Origin: an uncultured Lachnoanaerobaculum sp.
Lineage (GTDB): Bacteria; Bacillota; Clostridia; Lachnospirales; Lachnospiraceae
Assembly (NCBI GenBank): GCA_946999385.1
Contig: CAMQCZ010000002.1
Coordinates: forward strand, 45,344-109,343
DNA: 64,000 bases
Direction of reading: 5' to 3'
The notes beneath the pieces are model-generated. The model was not told where the DNA came from. It was given only the letters and a program-made list of their open reading frames with translations, and made no database searches. How positions within the stretch are numbered: position 1 is the stretch's first letter; every line of letters starts with the position of its first letter. Below are positions 9,114 through 17,863 of this stretch, one piece after another. Made by a program: the position numbers and the translations under genes.

Positions 9114-9158
9114 ATAAGTGTTATTAAATTATATATAATACTTTTATATACTGCCAAT

Positions 9159-10010
9159 TTATTTTATAGCTAAAAAAGCCGCCATATTCCCTCTTTTATC
9201 ACCATGTTTTCTATGTGAAAAAAGATATTCGCTATTATCATAAGTACAAATATCAGCAAGATGAATATTATTCTCAGCTACACCTGCTTCTAAAAGAATC
9301 TGTTTATTTGCTTCCAATAAATCAAGCTGATATTTATCAGAATGATTTTTTTCAAAAATTTTTTCAATAAATTTTTTATCAAATTTATCATAAAAATTAT
9401 TGTATACATCGCTTGAAACTTCATAATTGCCTTTTGAAATACCCGGACCAATACAAGCAATAATATTATCAGCTTTGCTATTATATTCTATTTCCATTTT
9501 ATTTAAACAAATAGCAGCTATTTTGCTTACTGTTCCTCTCCAACCTGCGTGTGCTAATGCAATTGCTTTATTTTTAGTGTCAAGTAAAAATATAGGAATA
9601 CAGTCAGCAAAAAAACATACTAAAGTAATATCTTTAGAATTTGTAATCAAAGCATCTACATCATCAAAAGGGCGTGGCTTATCAATTCCAAATCCTCTAG
9701 CTTTAGAATCGACCTTTAAAATTTTATTAGAATGAACTTGATAAGACAAACAAAGAGAATGCAAGTCTATATCCATTGCTGTGGTAATTCTTTTAAAATT
9801 TTCAAGAACATTATCTCTAGAATCACCTTTTGCAGTTGATAAATTCATACTAGAAAAATAATCACTGCTAACACCACCAAGACGTGTTGAAAATCCATGT
9901 TTTACAATATTTGTATTATCAAGTGTTTTGAATGCAAGATATGGCACTTCATTTAAGCCTATTTTTTCAATAATTTCTTCTTTTTTTCTATATCTTTTCC
10001 AAGTATGCAT
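9159..10010 (-). CDS. pgeF: Multicopper laccase-domain purine nucleoside phosphorylase/polyphenol oxidase (YfiH family)
   Basis: This belongs to the YfiH/PgeF family (DUF152). Members phosphorolyse or deaminate purine nucleosides, and E. coli PgeF also edits peptidoglycan precursors; the role in this organism is not known. The 283-residue protein shows the family's metal-binding motifs: VCFFADCIP with the conserved cysteine, ALAHAGWRGTV with the histidine, and a C-terminal DICTYDN...FSHRKHG. The ATG follows GGAGG closely. It is the last gene of a ylqF-rnhB-yraN-pgeF run, 12 bases after yraN. Confidence 0.9.
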   Translation of the reverse strand: MHTWKRYRKKEEIIEKIGLNEVPYLAFKTLDNTNIVKHGFSTRLGGVSSDYFSSMNLSTAKGDSRDNVLENFKRITTAMDIDLHSLCLSYQVHSNKILKVDSKARGFGIDKPRPFDDVDALITNSKDITLVCFFADCIPIFLLDTKNKAIALAHAGWRGTVSKIAAICLNKMEIEYNSKADNIIACIGPGISKGNYEVSSDVYNNFYDKFDKKFIEKIFEKNHSDKYQLDLLEANKQILLEAGVAENNIHLADICTYDNSEYLFSHRKHGDKRGNMAAFLAIK

Positions 10011-10022
10011 ATTACCTCCATA

Positions 10023-10367
10023 TCAAAAAGCATTTTTAAGAAAGCTTATACGAGAACCATCTATTCCAATAATGTCAAAACGAATATTTGTATTTTGAGA
10101 ATAATTGTTAATATATAAATATATCTTTGCCAACTTTTTTATTTGTAAAACCTTTTTATTTGTAACAGCTTCAATAGACTTACCAAGCTTATTATTTTTA
10201 CGATATTTTACTTCTACAAAAACCAAATAATCCTTATCCTTTGCGATGATATCAATCTCACCTTCCTTTGTTCTAAAATTCCTATCAAGTATTTTAAAAT
10301 CTAGAGATATAAGATATTTACATGCAAGCTCCTCATATATATTTCCTATTTTTCTTTTATTTATCAT
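10023..10367 (-). CDS. YraN family endonuclease-like protein (UPF0102)
   Basis: UPF0102 proteins have a Holliday-junction-resolvase-like fold; their cellular role is unclear. The 114-residue product has the nuclease core EGEIDIIAKD followed by YLVFVEVKYR (E-x-D ... E-V-K), so the catalytic residues are present. It begins inside the 3' end of rnhB (TTG or ATG about 10,367), so translation is probably coupled. I prefer the ATG. The rnhB-yraN pairing is common in Gram-positive and other bacteria. Confidence 0.85.
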   Translation of the reverse strand: MINKRKIGNIYEELACKYLISLDFKILDRNFRTKEGEIDIIAKDKDYLVFVEVKYRKNNKLGKSIEAVTNKKVLQIKKLAKIYLYINNYSQNTNIRFDIIGIDGSRISFLKNAF

Positions 10368-11007
10368 CAATTATAAACTTCTTACAAAAAGTAAGTCTAT
10401 GAATATCCAAGAGTCCAAAATTTTCTATAGCATTTGAATGTTCTTTTGTCCCATATCCCTTATTCTTCGCAAATTTATATTCAGGATAAATCTTGTCATA
10501 TTCATACATCAGCCTATCTCTAGTAACCTTTGCAACAATACTTGCCGCTGCTATACTGGCACTGAGGCAATCACCATGTATAATCGGAACCTGCTTTATA
10601 TCTATATCTGGAATTGTTACAGCATCATTTAAAAGAATATCAGGTTTTATTTTTAAATTTGATATAGCTATTTGCATTGCCTTATATGTAGCTTGTAATA
10701 TATTTATTTCATCAATAATTTTAGAATCAACAATACCTATACCGATATCAAGAGCTTTGCTTTTAATAATATCAAACAATTCTTCTCTTTTTTTTTCACT
10801 AAGTTTTTTAGAATCATTTATATATAATATTTTTTCATCTTTCGGTAAAATTATAGCACATGCTACAACCGGACCTGCAAGAGGACCTCTACCAACCTCA
10901 TCAATACCACAGATATATTTATAATCAGAATATTTAAGCTCATATTTATACAAGCCTTCAATACGCAAATATTCTTCTTCAAGCCTCTCCTCTTTACTCT
11001 TTTTCAT
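10357..11007 (-). CDS. rnhB: Ribonuclease HII
   Basis: RNase HII removes RNA and single ribonucleotides from DNA duplexes. The 216-residue protein has the signature YICGIDEVGRGPLAGPVV, with the first acidic pair, NDSKKLSEKKREEL, then INDA- and GD-type acidic positions (LLNDAVTIPD, IHGDCLSASIAAASIVAKV). An N-terminal extension of about 30 charged residues precedes the catalytic core. The start overlaps the end of ylqF by 14 bases and has an AAGGGA-type site within that gene. The YlqF-RnhB order is usual in Firmicutes. Confidence 0.95.
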   Translation of the reverse strand: MKKSKEERLEEEYLRIEGLYKYELKYSDYKYICGIDEVGRGPLAGPVVACAIILPKDEKILYINDSKKLSEKKREELFDIIKSKALDIGIGIVDSKIIDEINILQATYKAMQIAISNLKIKPDILLNDAVTIPDIDIKQVPIIHGDCLSASIAAASIVAKVTRDRLMYEYDKIYPEYKFAKNKGYGTKEHSNAIENFGLLDIHRLTFCKKFIIDDK

Positions 11008-11854
11008 CTATATAATCCCTTGGACCTTCCAAACTTATTCTTGATAATTTTCCGGTTCTAAATTCATTAATTAAAATATTCGCCGCCTTATCAATATCAT
11101 AAATATCTTGTTTTAATAAGCAGTTTCTTTTCTTTGCAATTTCCAATAATATTTCATTTTCATCATTGGAAAATATATCAAATCTATCTTGCAAAATATC
11201 ACTTCTATTTTCTTTTAAAAATATAATAAATTCAAGTGCAAGCTCTCTTATATTAATAATCATATCATTAATAGAACCTATAAAAGCAATCATTGTACCT
11301 ATATGCTCATCTTCAAATTTAGGCCAAAGTATTCCCGGTGTATCTAATAAGTCAATATTTTTATTAATTCTTATCCATTGATTACCTTTAGTAACTCCGG
11401 GTTTATTTCCTGTTTTTGCACTTGCTTTTCCTACTATAGAATTTATTAATGTAGATTTACCTACATTAGGTATGCCACTCACCATAGCTCTAATAGGTCT
11501 ATTTATAATACCTCTTTTCCTGTCCCTCTCTCTTTTTTTTGCACAGGATTTTTCTATATATGCAAATAATTTTTTTATATCCGTTTTTTGTCTGGAATCT
11601 ATAGCAAGACATTCATAAGAAAGAGAATTAAAATAATTTATCCATTGATTTGTAGTATTTTCATCAGCCAAATCTGCTTTGTTCAATATTATCAATCGTG
11701 ATTTATTTTGACCTAAATTTATTATATCAGGGTTTCTTGTGGAAAATGGAGCCCTTGCATCGACAAGTTCTATAATTAAATCTATGATTTTAATATCTTC
11801 CGACATATTTCTAATAGCCTTAGTCATATGTCCGGGATACCATTGAATTTTCAT
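10994..11854 (-). CDS. ylqF: Ribosome biogenesis GTPase YlqF/RbgA
   Basis: RbgA is a circularly permuted GTPase required for late assembly of the 50S subunit. The permuted order is visible: NKADL (G4) comes first, then the P-loop GIPNVGKST (G1) and finally DTPG (G3). The N-terminal MKIQWYPGHMTKA motif is diagnostic. The ATG at 11,854 is chosen because GGAGG precedes it and the family starts with this motif; an in-frame start 36 bases further up would add an unrelated peptide. The product has 286 residues. It lies downstream of rplS but beyond that gene's terminator, and heads the ylqF-rnhB-yraN-pgeF run. Confidence 0.94.
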   Translation of the reverse strand: MKIQWYPGHMTKAIRNMSEDIKIIDLIIELVDARAPFSTRNPDIINLGQNKSRLIILNKADLADENTTNQWINYFNSLSYECLAIDSRQKTDIKKLFAYIEKSCAKKRERDRKRGIINRPIRAMVSGIPNVGKSTLINSIVGKASAKTGNKPGVTKGNQWIRINKNIDLLDTPGILWPKFEDEHIGTMIAFIGSINDMIINIRELALEFIIFLKENRSDILQDRFDIFSNDENEILLEIAKKRNCLLKQDIYDIDKAANILINEFRTGKLSRISLEGPRDYIDEKE

Positions 11855-11904
11855 TTTACCTCCAGCTGCTTTTAAAAGCTTTAAAAACAATAAATTTTAA
11901 AGCT

Positions 11905-11910
11905 ATTGTA
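11905..11910 (-). promoter_or_regulatory. Candidate -10 box upstream of ylqF
   Basis: The minus strand reads TACAAT about 50 bases before the ylqF start, downstream of the rplS terminator. The -35 region is poor, so this is a tentative promoter. Confidence 0.35.
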
Positions 11911-12022
11911 ACATATTTAGTGAAAATATAAAAGAATTAAAATAAAAGCATTGATATAATTGAATTGTCAGGCTTTAATATGTAGGCTATTTACTTAAAT
12001 ATTTTAATAGCTTAGCTATAAT

Positions 12023-12051
12023 AAAAAGCCAAGATATAATCTTGACTTTTT
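12023..12051 (-). terminator. rplS terminator
   Basis: A 13-base stem (12,023-12,035 with 12,039-12,051, one mismatch) with a 3-base loop ends in a T-run on the minus strand, 15 bases after the rplS stop codon. Confidence 0.85.
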
Positions 12052-12066
12052 AAATGCTTGTATATT

Positions 12067-12414
12067 TTATTTAATAGATTCTTTGACTTTAGCAGCCTTA
12101 CCAACTCTTGTACGCAAGTAGTTAAGCTTTGCTCTTCTAACTTTACCTTTTCTAACCACTTCTATTTTATCAACAAATGGAGAATGTACAGGCCAAGTTT
12201 TTTCTACACCTATACCATTTGAATTTTTTCTTACTGTAAATGTTTCTCTAGCACCACCATTTTGTCTTTTTAAAACTGTACCTTCAAAAATCTGGATTCT
12301 CTCTCTTGTACCCTCTTTTATCTTATTATGTACTCTAACTGTATCACCAACATTAAATTGTGGCATTTCTTCTTTAAGTGTTGCAGCTTCAATATTTCTT
12401 ATTATTTCGTTCAT
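12067..12414 (-). CDS. rplS: 50S ribosomal protein L19
   Basis: L19 sits at the 30S-50S interface. The 115-residue product has the family length. Motifs include FNVGDTVRVHNKIKEG, QIFEGTVLKRQNGG, ETFTVRKNSNGIGVEKTWPVHSP and the lysine-rich C-terminus KVRRAKLNYLRTR. The ATG has GGAGG seven bases upstream. It stands alone, with a strong promoter and a structured leader above it and a terminator below it, so it is probably monocistronic. In many Firmicutes L19 follows trmD; that neighbour is not here. Confidence 0.97.
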   Translation of the reverse strand: MNEIIRNIEAATLKEEMPQFNVGDTVRVHNKIKEGTRERIQIFEGTVLKRQNGGARETFTVRKNSNGIGVEKTWPVHSPFVDKIEVVRKGKVRRAKLNYLRTRVGKAAKVKESIK

Positions 12415-12420
12415 TTAGAA

Positions 12421-12484
12421 CCTCCTATATTTAATTTGATATTCTTAATCTCAAGGAACAGAGGAATATCTCTTTTTCATAACT
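12421..12484 (-). promoter_or_regulatory. Candidate L19 ribosomal-protein leader
   Basis: The rplS 5' untranslated region can form a hairpin: GATATTC pairs with GAATATC (12,438-12,444 with 12,464-12,470), and an inner CTC/GAG pair encloses an 8-base loop. Firmicutes are known to carry an autoregulatory L19 leader RNA in this position. I infer the match from position and structure, not from a family search. Confidence 0.5.
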
Positions 12485-12489
12485 GTGAT

Positions 12490-12518
12490 ATTATATCATA
12501 TTTTTCAAAAAATGCCAT
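12490..12518 (-). promoter_or_regulatory. rplS promoter
   Basis: The minus strand has a consensus -10 TATAAT (12,490-12,495), and 17 bases above it ATGGCA (12,513-12,518), a four-of-six match to the -35 consensus. It lies just upstream of the structured leader. Confidence 0.65.
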
Positions 12519-12556
12519 ACTTTTAAATTAAATTAATAAAAAATTAAGTGTATTCA

Positions 12557-13027
12557 CTATTTTATTCTATCTACATCTTCCATATTACTTTCAGAAATAA
12601 TATAATGCGGTCTTTTTTTTACTTCAGTATATATTCTTGCTATATATTGTCCAAGCATTCCTAAGCTGAATAGCTGTATACCGGCAATTAAAAGCATAAG
12701 ACAAACAATAGATGCCCAACCTATTACAGAATCTCCAAAACAAAGTCGCCTAATAACTAAGAAAAATAACATAAAAAATGAAATAAATGTCATCAAAAAT
12801 CCAAACCATGAGGCTATATTAAGAGGTACTTCAGAAAAATTGATAATTCCACCAATTGCATATTTAAATAATTTCCAAAAATTCCATTTAGTATTTCCGG
12901 CAATCCTTTCTATATTTTCGTATGACAACCAATATGTTTTAAAGCCTATCCAACCGAATATTCCCTTTGAAAACCTGTTTTGCTCTTGCATACTAACTAT
13001 TGTCTTTACCATTTCAGCTTTCATCAA
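12557..13027 (-). pseudogene. Truncated GtrB-type glycosyltransferase (C-terminal half)
   Basis: The 156 residues match only the C-terminal part of GtrB-like polyprenyl-phosphate glycosyltransferases: the NRFSKGIFGWIGFKT segment, two membrane helices (about residues 55-75 and 90-115) and the family-typical GMLGQYIARIYTEVKKRPHY tail. The catalytic N-terminal GT2 domain with its DXD motif, about 170 residues, is missing. Its place is taken by the 3' end of the decayed yfhO gene, out of frame. The junction lies near 13,015-13,030. A deletion that joined yfhO to gtrB explains this. The remnant cannot be a working transferase. An intact gtrA and the yfhO remnant upstream support the original order gtrA-yfhO-gtrB. 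Confidence 0.85.
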
Positions 13028-14610
13028 TTAAATTGAATATATTTCTACCTCTTGTTGTTGTTTGCTTAATTCTATAAAATCCTTTATCAATACCCTTTAT
13101 AGAATTAATTAAAGCTTCTTGGTATAAAGCATAAGTTTTATAATTTTCAGTATCATAAGCTGTATACCTATTTATTAATAGCTCGGCATTAATCATTAAA
13201 TCTGATATATATATTAATATAAATAAAAATAATAAGATATTACTCTTAAATTTCTGTTTTACCCCCCCCACATAGGATAAATCAGTTCTAGTTAATTTAT
13301 AAATATTATTGTACTTTATATAAAAAAATATTGTACTTACTAATATGATAAATAATGCATTTAAATATACAATCTCTCTAGAGCTTATTGATTTTAAATA
13401 AAATAAACTTATAGATAAAAAAGAATAGTATATTGAAATAGAAAAACTCTCTTTGCTTCTAAGTAATTATTAATATTTTCAAAAGAATATAAGCTTAAAA
13501 ATAATATTAAAAATATTGCAATATATCCATGTCTATATGGAAAACTATATTCAGATTTTAATAATTCAAATATAGCAAAAAATAGTTCCCAATAAAAACT
13601 TGATAAGATAATTACAGATAGGCCAGCTAATAAAATACACTTTTTCAAGCTAACAGTTAAATTAAAAAATATAGAAATAGCCAATATAATAGTTAAGCTT
13701 CCACAAAATGTAGCTAAACATCCAATATCACTTACTTCTCCATATAAATATCTTTGTGGAAATGTTAATATATCTCCTAATAATGAAAAGTCAAGTAATA
13801 AATTGAAATTCAATGATGAACGTGGTGTTTGCCTAAATGCTTGAATGGTTGGTAAAAATAAAATTGAGCTTGCTAATATCCCTAATATAATTGATATAAA
13901 ATAATGTAAACTAATTTTATATATTTCTTTGATATTTATTTTTTCATCTATAACCCTAAGTAAAAGCTCAAAAATAAACCATATAAAAGCAAAAATACAA
14001 TTTAGAGCCGCAATATACCAATTGAAAATTATATTAAAAACAATTAATATAGCTAAATTCCAATTTCTTTTACCATTAACAAGATAATAAATTTGTAATA
14101 TGATAAAAGGTAGCATATACATATCGTCAAGCCACATAATATTTCAAGCTTGAGCAATATTATATTGTGATATACCAAAGCTTATTGATATTAAAATATA
14201 AAAATACATATTATTTTTATTAATTTTATTAAATCTATTTATTGCAAAATAAGAAAATGATATTGATATCAAACTTATTTTTAAAATAACTAACATATCA
14301 AAAAAATTATGGACATCTACTTTGTTAAAAAATAAAATCAAAAAATTTAAAGGAGAAGATAAATAATAATTAGTACTCCAATATTAGAATCACCCAAACT
14401 CTTACTAAATGTATAATTCTTACCTTCAGGTACATCTTTAAAATATGAAAAGAATTCAATATATTGTAAGTTAGCATCATATACTACCAAAGATTTATTT
14501 CCATAAGGAGCCAAGCCTTTCATGAAAAAAAGTATATTAAGTAATATAAAAGTAAGTAAGCCTTATACTAATATTACTTTTATTTTATAATTTAACATTT
14601 TATTTTTCAT
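13014..14610 (-). pseudogene. Decayed YfhO-family membrane protein gene
   Basis: YfhO-family proteins are large membrane proteins, some of which add sugars to lipoteichoic acid with a GtrB-made lipid-linked donor. Segments in three frames join into one recognisable reading: GLAPYGNKSLVVYDANLQYI and TFSKSLGDSNIGV; NYYLSSPLNFLILFFNK up to NIMWLDDMYMLPFI; and a C-terminal part ending FYRIKQTTTRG. The lesions are a TAA at 14,563-14,565 (codon 12), a frameshift near 14,369-14,376, a TGA at 14,144-14,146 between QA and NIMWL, a frameshift near 13,440-13,455, and loss of the 3' third of the gene at the junction with gtrB. A run of eight G residues (coding strand, 13,262-13,269) lies in the third segment. 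Confidence 0.88.
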
Positions 14611-14704
14611 AAAAATATATTCATTTCATTATATTTTAAACTATATATTTACCTATAAATGGTATTTTCTTTAATACTAAAGTAATTATATAAGCTTAGT
14701 AATT

Positions 14705-15172
14705 TTATTTACTTTCCCTATCATTAAATACAAATAATTTTGAAATTATATAATTTAACAATATAACTATAATTTGAGCAAATAGCTTTACTATAAGGTC
14801 ATTTATATGAAACAAATCAATAAATACAAATAAAATTATCTCTTCAACAACAAGCGTAAATAAACGTCCAAAAGTAAATGAAAACATTTGTTTAAAAAAG
14901 TCTTTGAAATCCTTAGTAAAAGATTTAAAAACCCAGATTTTATTTGTAAAAAATTGAAACAAAACACATACAATCCAACTAAGAGCATTAGCTATAAGAA
15001 TATCAATAAAAAATATTCTATTTAATGAATAATAAATAAAAATATTCAAGAAAAAAGTAAGCCCTCCAAAAAATAAATAAAGTAAGATTTCTTTGTATTT
15101 TTGATAAAAAGGAGTAAAAATATTTAATATAGGTAAGTCCATTATTTTATCAAATATATCTTTTTTTTCCAT
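14705..15172 (-). CDS. GtrA-family membrane protein
   Basis: GtrA-like proteins are small four-helix membrane proteins thought to help move polyprenyl-linked sugars across the membrane. The 155-residue product has four hydrophobic stretches (about residues 28-48, 57-77, 95-115 and 125-145), the FFGGLTFFLNIFIYYSLNR start of the domain, and the ending FAQIIVILLNYIISKLFVF, both typical. It is intact, while its expected partners yfhO and gtrB downstream are broken, so it may have lost its role. Gaps of about 95 bases separate it from its neighbours, wider than elsewhere in the locus. Confidence 0.86.
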   Translation of the reverse strand: MEKKDIFDKIMDLPILNIFTPFYQKYKEILLYLFFGGLTFFLNIFIYYSLNRIFFIDILIANALSWIVCVLFQFFTNKIWVFKSFTKDFKDFFKQMFSFTFGRLFTLVVEEIILFVFIDLFHINDLIVKLFAQIIVILLNYIISKLFVFNDRESK

Positions 15173-15268
15173 ATTATAGTAATTCCTTATATATATTGTA
15201 TATTTTTATACTTATAACTCTTCTGGTATTACAAAAGAATTGTTAATATTAGTTTTAAAACTGTTTTA

Positions 15269-16000
15269 TTAATTGTCCAAAAAAATTTGAAGCTCTTCAG
15301 GCGTCCCTAAAACATGCACCTTTTGAGGACTAATATCTGAAATATAAATTTCTCCACCTTTTGAAATTAAATAATCATATAATGGTGCAACATATTTCTC
15401 ACCATTTATTAAGGTATTATTTTTATTATAATACTCATTATATAAATCAATATATAATTTACAAGTTTTAAAATAATAAGCTCCTAATGTGCAATAACTT
15501 GAAATTCTTTTCTTTTCTTTAATTTCAACCACTTTACCGGTATCATCTAACCTTACAAAACTCCAATGATCACCTTCACCTTTAAAACAAGGAATAAATC
15601 CATCACCCTTTAACTCATTACTATTCATTTCACCAGCTTCTACATAAGTATCTATATTATAAATAAGTAAAGCATTATTTAAATCCCAATATTTTGCTGC
15701 AAATGTAGCTGTTGTTGCTTGACCATCTGTTAAATAGTCAAGTAAAATTACATTATAATCTTTTAAATTCATTTTCTTACATTGATTATTAATAAAATTC
15801 TCCACATCAATTTTATCATCTTTCATTGCAATAAAAATATATTTATTTATTTCAGAATAATAACCTTCAAGACTAATAATAGACCATTCAAATAAAGTCT
15901 TACCCTTTGCTTCTATCATATATTTTGGTATATTATATCCTATCTTACGAAATCTCGAACCAAGACCACCCATAGTAATTACTACATCTATTTTTTTCAT
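15269..16000 (-). CDS. Sugar/alcohol-phosphate nucleotidyltransferase
   Basis: The protein should transfer a nucleotide to a phosphorylated substrate, making an NDP-activated unit. The 243-residue product has the NTP-transferase start VVITMGGLGSRFRKIGYNIPK (glycine-rich loop, arginine and following lysine), a metal-binding aspartate in YNIDTYVE and a VRLDD...VVEIKEKKR stretch typical of the fold. I chose the ATG at 16,000 because GAGG lies seven bases before it. It follows the kinase and the HAD phosphatase. The three probably make one activated building block. The substrate cannot be read from sequence; CDP-type activation is possible because a LicD transferase is in the same locus. Confidence 0.78.
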   Translation of the reverse strand: MKKIDVVITMGGLGSRFRKIGYNIPKYMIEAKGKTLFEWSIISLEGYYSEINKYIFIAMKDDKIDVENFINNQCKKMNLKDYNVILLDYLTDGQATTATFAAKYWDLNNALLIYNIDTYVEAGEMNSNELKGDGFIPCFKGEGDHWSFVRLDDTGKVVEIKEKKRISSYCTLGAYYFKTCKLYIDLYNEYYNKNNTLINGEKYVAPLYDYLISKGGEIYISDISPQKVHVLGTPEELQIFLDN

Positions 16001-16020
16001 TTTATACCTCATTAATAATA

Positions 16021-16413
16021 TTATTTACATCTTGAAAAATTGCAAATCTTTTCCAATTCACTTGGTGTATATTTTAAAAACTCATCTGGACGAATTGTAC
16101 GATCATCCACATAAAATCCCTTTTCTCCCGGCCATACCTTACCATAAAAAATTTCATCATATGGTATATTCCATTTTTCTAACCATTTTAATAATGCAGA
16201 GGCAGTATATTTATTTATTAAACCTAGATTACCATTATAAAATTTCATATTTCTAGAAGTATATAAAATAATTTTTGCACCATTTTCTTTATAATAATTT
16301 AGTTTTTTTATCATTTCAGGAAACGGAACTAAATCCTCATACCTTTCATCACTTCCCTTTATAGGACAAAGTGTGCCATCTATATCAAATACAAACGAAT
16401 ATCCTTTAAACAT
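16021..16413 (-). CDS. HAD-superfamily phosphatase of the capsule type
   Basis: This is a small HAD hydrolase of 130 residues with no large cap domain. Motif I is FVFDIDGTLC with both aspartates, motif II is LYTSRN, a lysine follows in YGKVWPGEKG, and motif IV is FYVDDRTI. Such enzymes are frequent in capsule loci, where they remove a phosphate from a sugar- or alcohol-phosphate intermediate. The gene begins inside the end of the kinase gene. The ATG at 16,413 has AAGGAG ten bases upstream; a TTG at 16,422 is too near that site. Its place between a kinase and a nucleotidyltransferase suggests a role on the same intermediate. Confidence 0.82.
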   Translation of the reverse strand: MFKGYSFVFDIDGTLCPIKGSDERYEDLVPFPEMIKKLNYYKENGAKIILYTSRNMKFYNGNLGLINKYTASALLKWLEKWNIPYDEIFYGKVWPGEKGFYVDDRTIRPDEFLKYTPSELEKICNFSRCK

Positions 16414-17863
16414 TTTCTTCAATCTCCTTTAGAATATTTTTAACATTAAGAATAAAAGCAAAGACTTTATGTGGATTATCTATATGCAATGGTAACATCG
16501 ATAAAAAAAGAGAAGCTTCATAAATTCTAACAGACCAATAATCAAATTTATTTTCTATTACTTTTCTTTTAAATATTTCAACAAATTTTGAATTGTCAAA
16601 AGGAATTTCAAGATCAAACTTAAAATTTGTATTTACTTTAATTTCAAATAATGCATTATTGAAAAAATCATATCTTCCACAAATAGAATGACTTAATTTT
16701 GCTACATCATAATATGGATTTGTCCAAATTTCATCTTCAGTTATAGCTCCCTTTGGATCTATAAATTTCAATGTTTTTGTAGACTTGTTATAAAGTGCAT
16801 TAGCAAAACAAGGATCCCCATGACCTATTACTTTTATATGACTATATTTAGCTTTATTTTCTATAATACTCTTTAAATTAATATATTTATCTACCAAACT
16901 ATCAATATTATCTTCTCCGGATGCTTCAAATATTCTTCTAATTTTTTCATAATCTTTAAGTTTTTTTAAATCATTTATTCTAGATAATAATTTCTTTTCA
17001 TACAAATCATATGATATTTTTTTATATTCTATGCCACTACATTCTTTATAATGTCTACTTTTAAAGAAAAAGAAATATTTGTCCATTAATTCTTCAAACT
17101 CATCTATACTCATAGAACCATGCACCCATTTAATAGCAAGATCTGTCATATGTAAACGTTCCATTGTATAACTAGCAAATTTCTCATCTTCTTGATAATT
17201 AAAAGGCATAACAAACCAATATTTCATATCTTCAGGAAGAAAATTATAAAAATTATATTCTGCTTTAATCTTATTTTTATTTGTAGAAGTTTTAACCAGT
17301 GTATATTCATTTCCTGTAAGTGAATTAAAGTACCTAGAATCAAAATTTCCTGTAATACATTGAATAAAATTACCTATTATACCAATATCTACCATTCCTT
17401 CTATCTCAAAAAAATTTTTAAAATTTTTTATTATATCTTTTGAATTTTGTCCTGATACTACTTGTTTACAAAATGCAATATATAATCTCAAATTAGAAAA
17501 CATAGCGGCTACAACTTTATTTCCTAACATTACTGCATATGTATCATCAATAAATTCTAGTTTTTTGAATGAAAGTGTAGCTAGCTCTAAATCACTAACC
17601 AAATAATTAGAAAAACAATGAATCACTTTATAATCATATGATGTATAAAATCCAAATTCTTTAAGTAAGTCTGTGTATTCAAATATTTGACGTAATTTTT
17701 TCCAAATCATATTAGGAAAAAGTTTTTCTAAACTATCTTTATAATAATCCTCTAAATACCTTTTTTTTACAACCACATCAGCAAAGCCATTATTTCCCCC
17801 TATAATATCAGAGATAGCTTCACTCTTTCTACCTGTATCATCATATACAACTATTACTTTCAT
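16406..17863 (-). CDS. APH/choline-kinase-fold phosphotransferase with an N-terminal domain of unknown function
   Basis: The C-terminal half of this 485-residue protein has the catalytic loop of the aminoglycoside/choline kinase family, HGDPCFANALYN near residue 345, and the metal-binding FIDPKG about 20 residues later. It should phosphorylate a small hydroxyl-bearing molecule. The N-terminal 220 or so residues begin with a strand-turn-helix (MKVIVVYDDTGRKSEA) and are not a domain I recognise; they could bind a nucleotide or a sugar. The start overlaps the flippase-like gene by four bases (ATGA). With the phosphatase and nucleotidyltransferase behind it, this looks like a kinase-activation route similar in logic to LicA-LicC. 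Confidence 0.72.
   Translation of the reverse strand: MKVIVVYDDTGRKSEAISDIIGGNNGFADVVVKKRYLEDYYKDSLEKLFPNMIWKKLRQIFEYTDLLKEFGFYTSYDYKVIHCFSNYLVSDLELATLSFKKLEFIDDTYAVMLGNKVVAAMFSNLRLYIAFCKQVVSGQNSKDIIKNFKNFFEIEGMVDIGIIGNFIQCITGNFDSRYFNSLTGNEYTLVKTSTNKNKIKAEYNFYNFLPEDMKYWFVMPFNYQEDEKFASYTMERLHMTDLAIKWVHGSMSIDEFEELMDKYFFFFKSRHYKECSGIEYKKISYDLYEKKLLSRINDLKKLKDYEKIRRIFEASGEDNIDSLVDKYINLKSIIENKAKYSHIKVIGHGDPCFANALYNKSTKTLKFIDPKGAITEDEIWTNPYYDVAKLSHSICGRYDFFNNALFEIKVNTNFKFDLEIPFDNSKFVEIFKRKVIENKFDYWSVRIYEASLFLSMLPLHIDNPHKVFAFILNVKNILKEIEENV

Noticed and set aside
10493..10924. Plus-strand open frame of 143 codons
   Set aside because: It lies wholly antisense to rnhB, whose motifs are intact, and shows no ribosome-binding site or known motif.
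14144..14146. TGA read as an amino acid in yfhO
   Set aside because: TGA ends intact genes here (for example cas9), and the same gene has other lesions, so a nonsense mutation is simpler.
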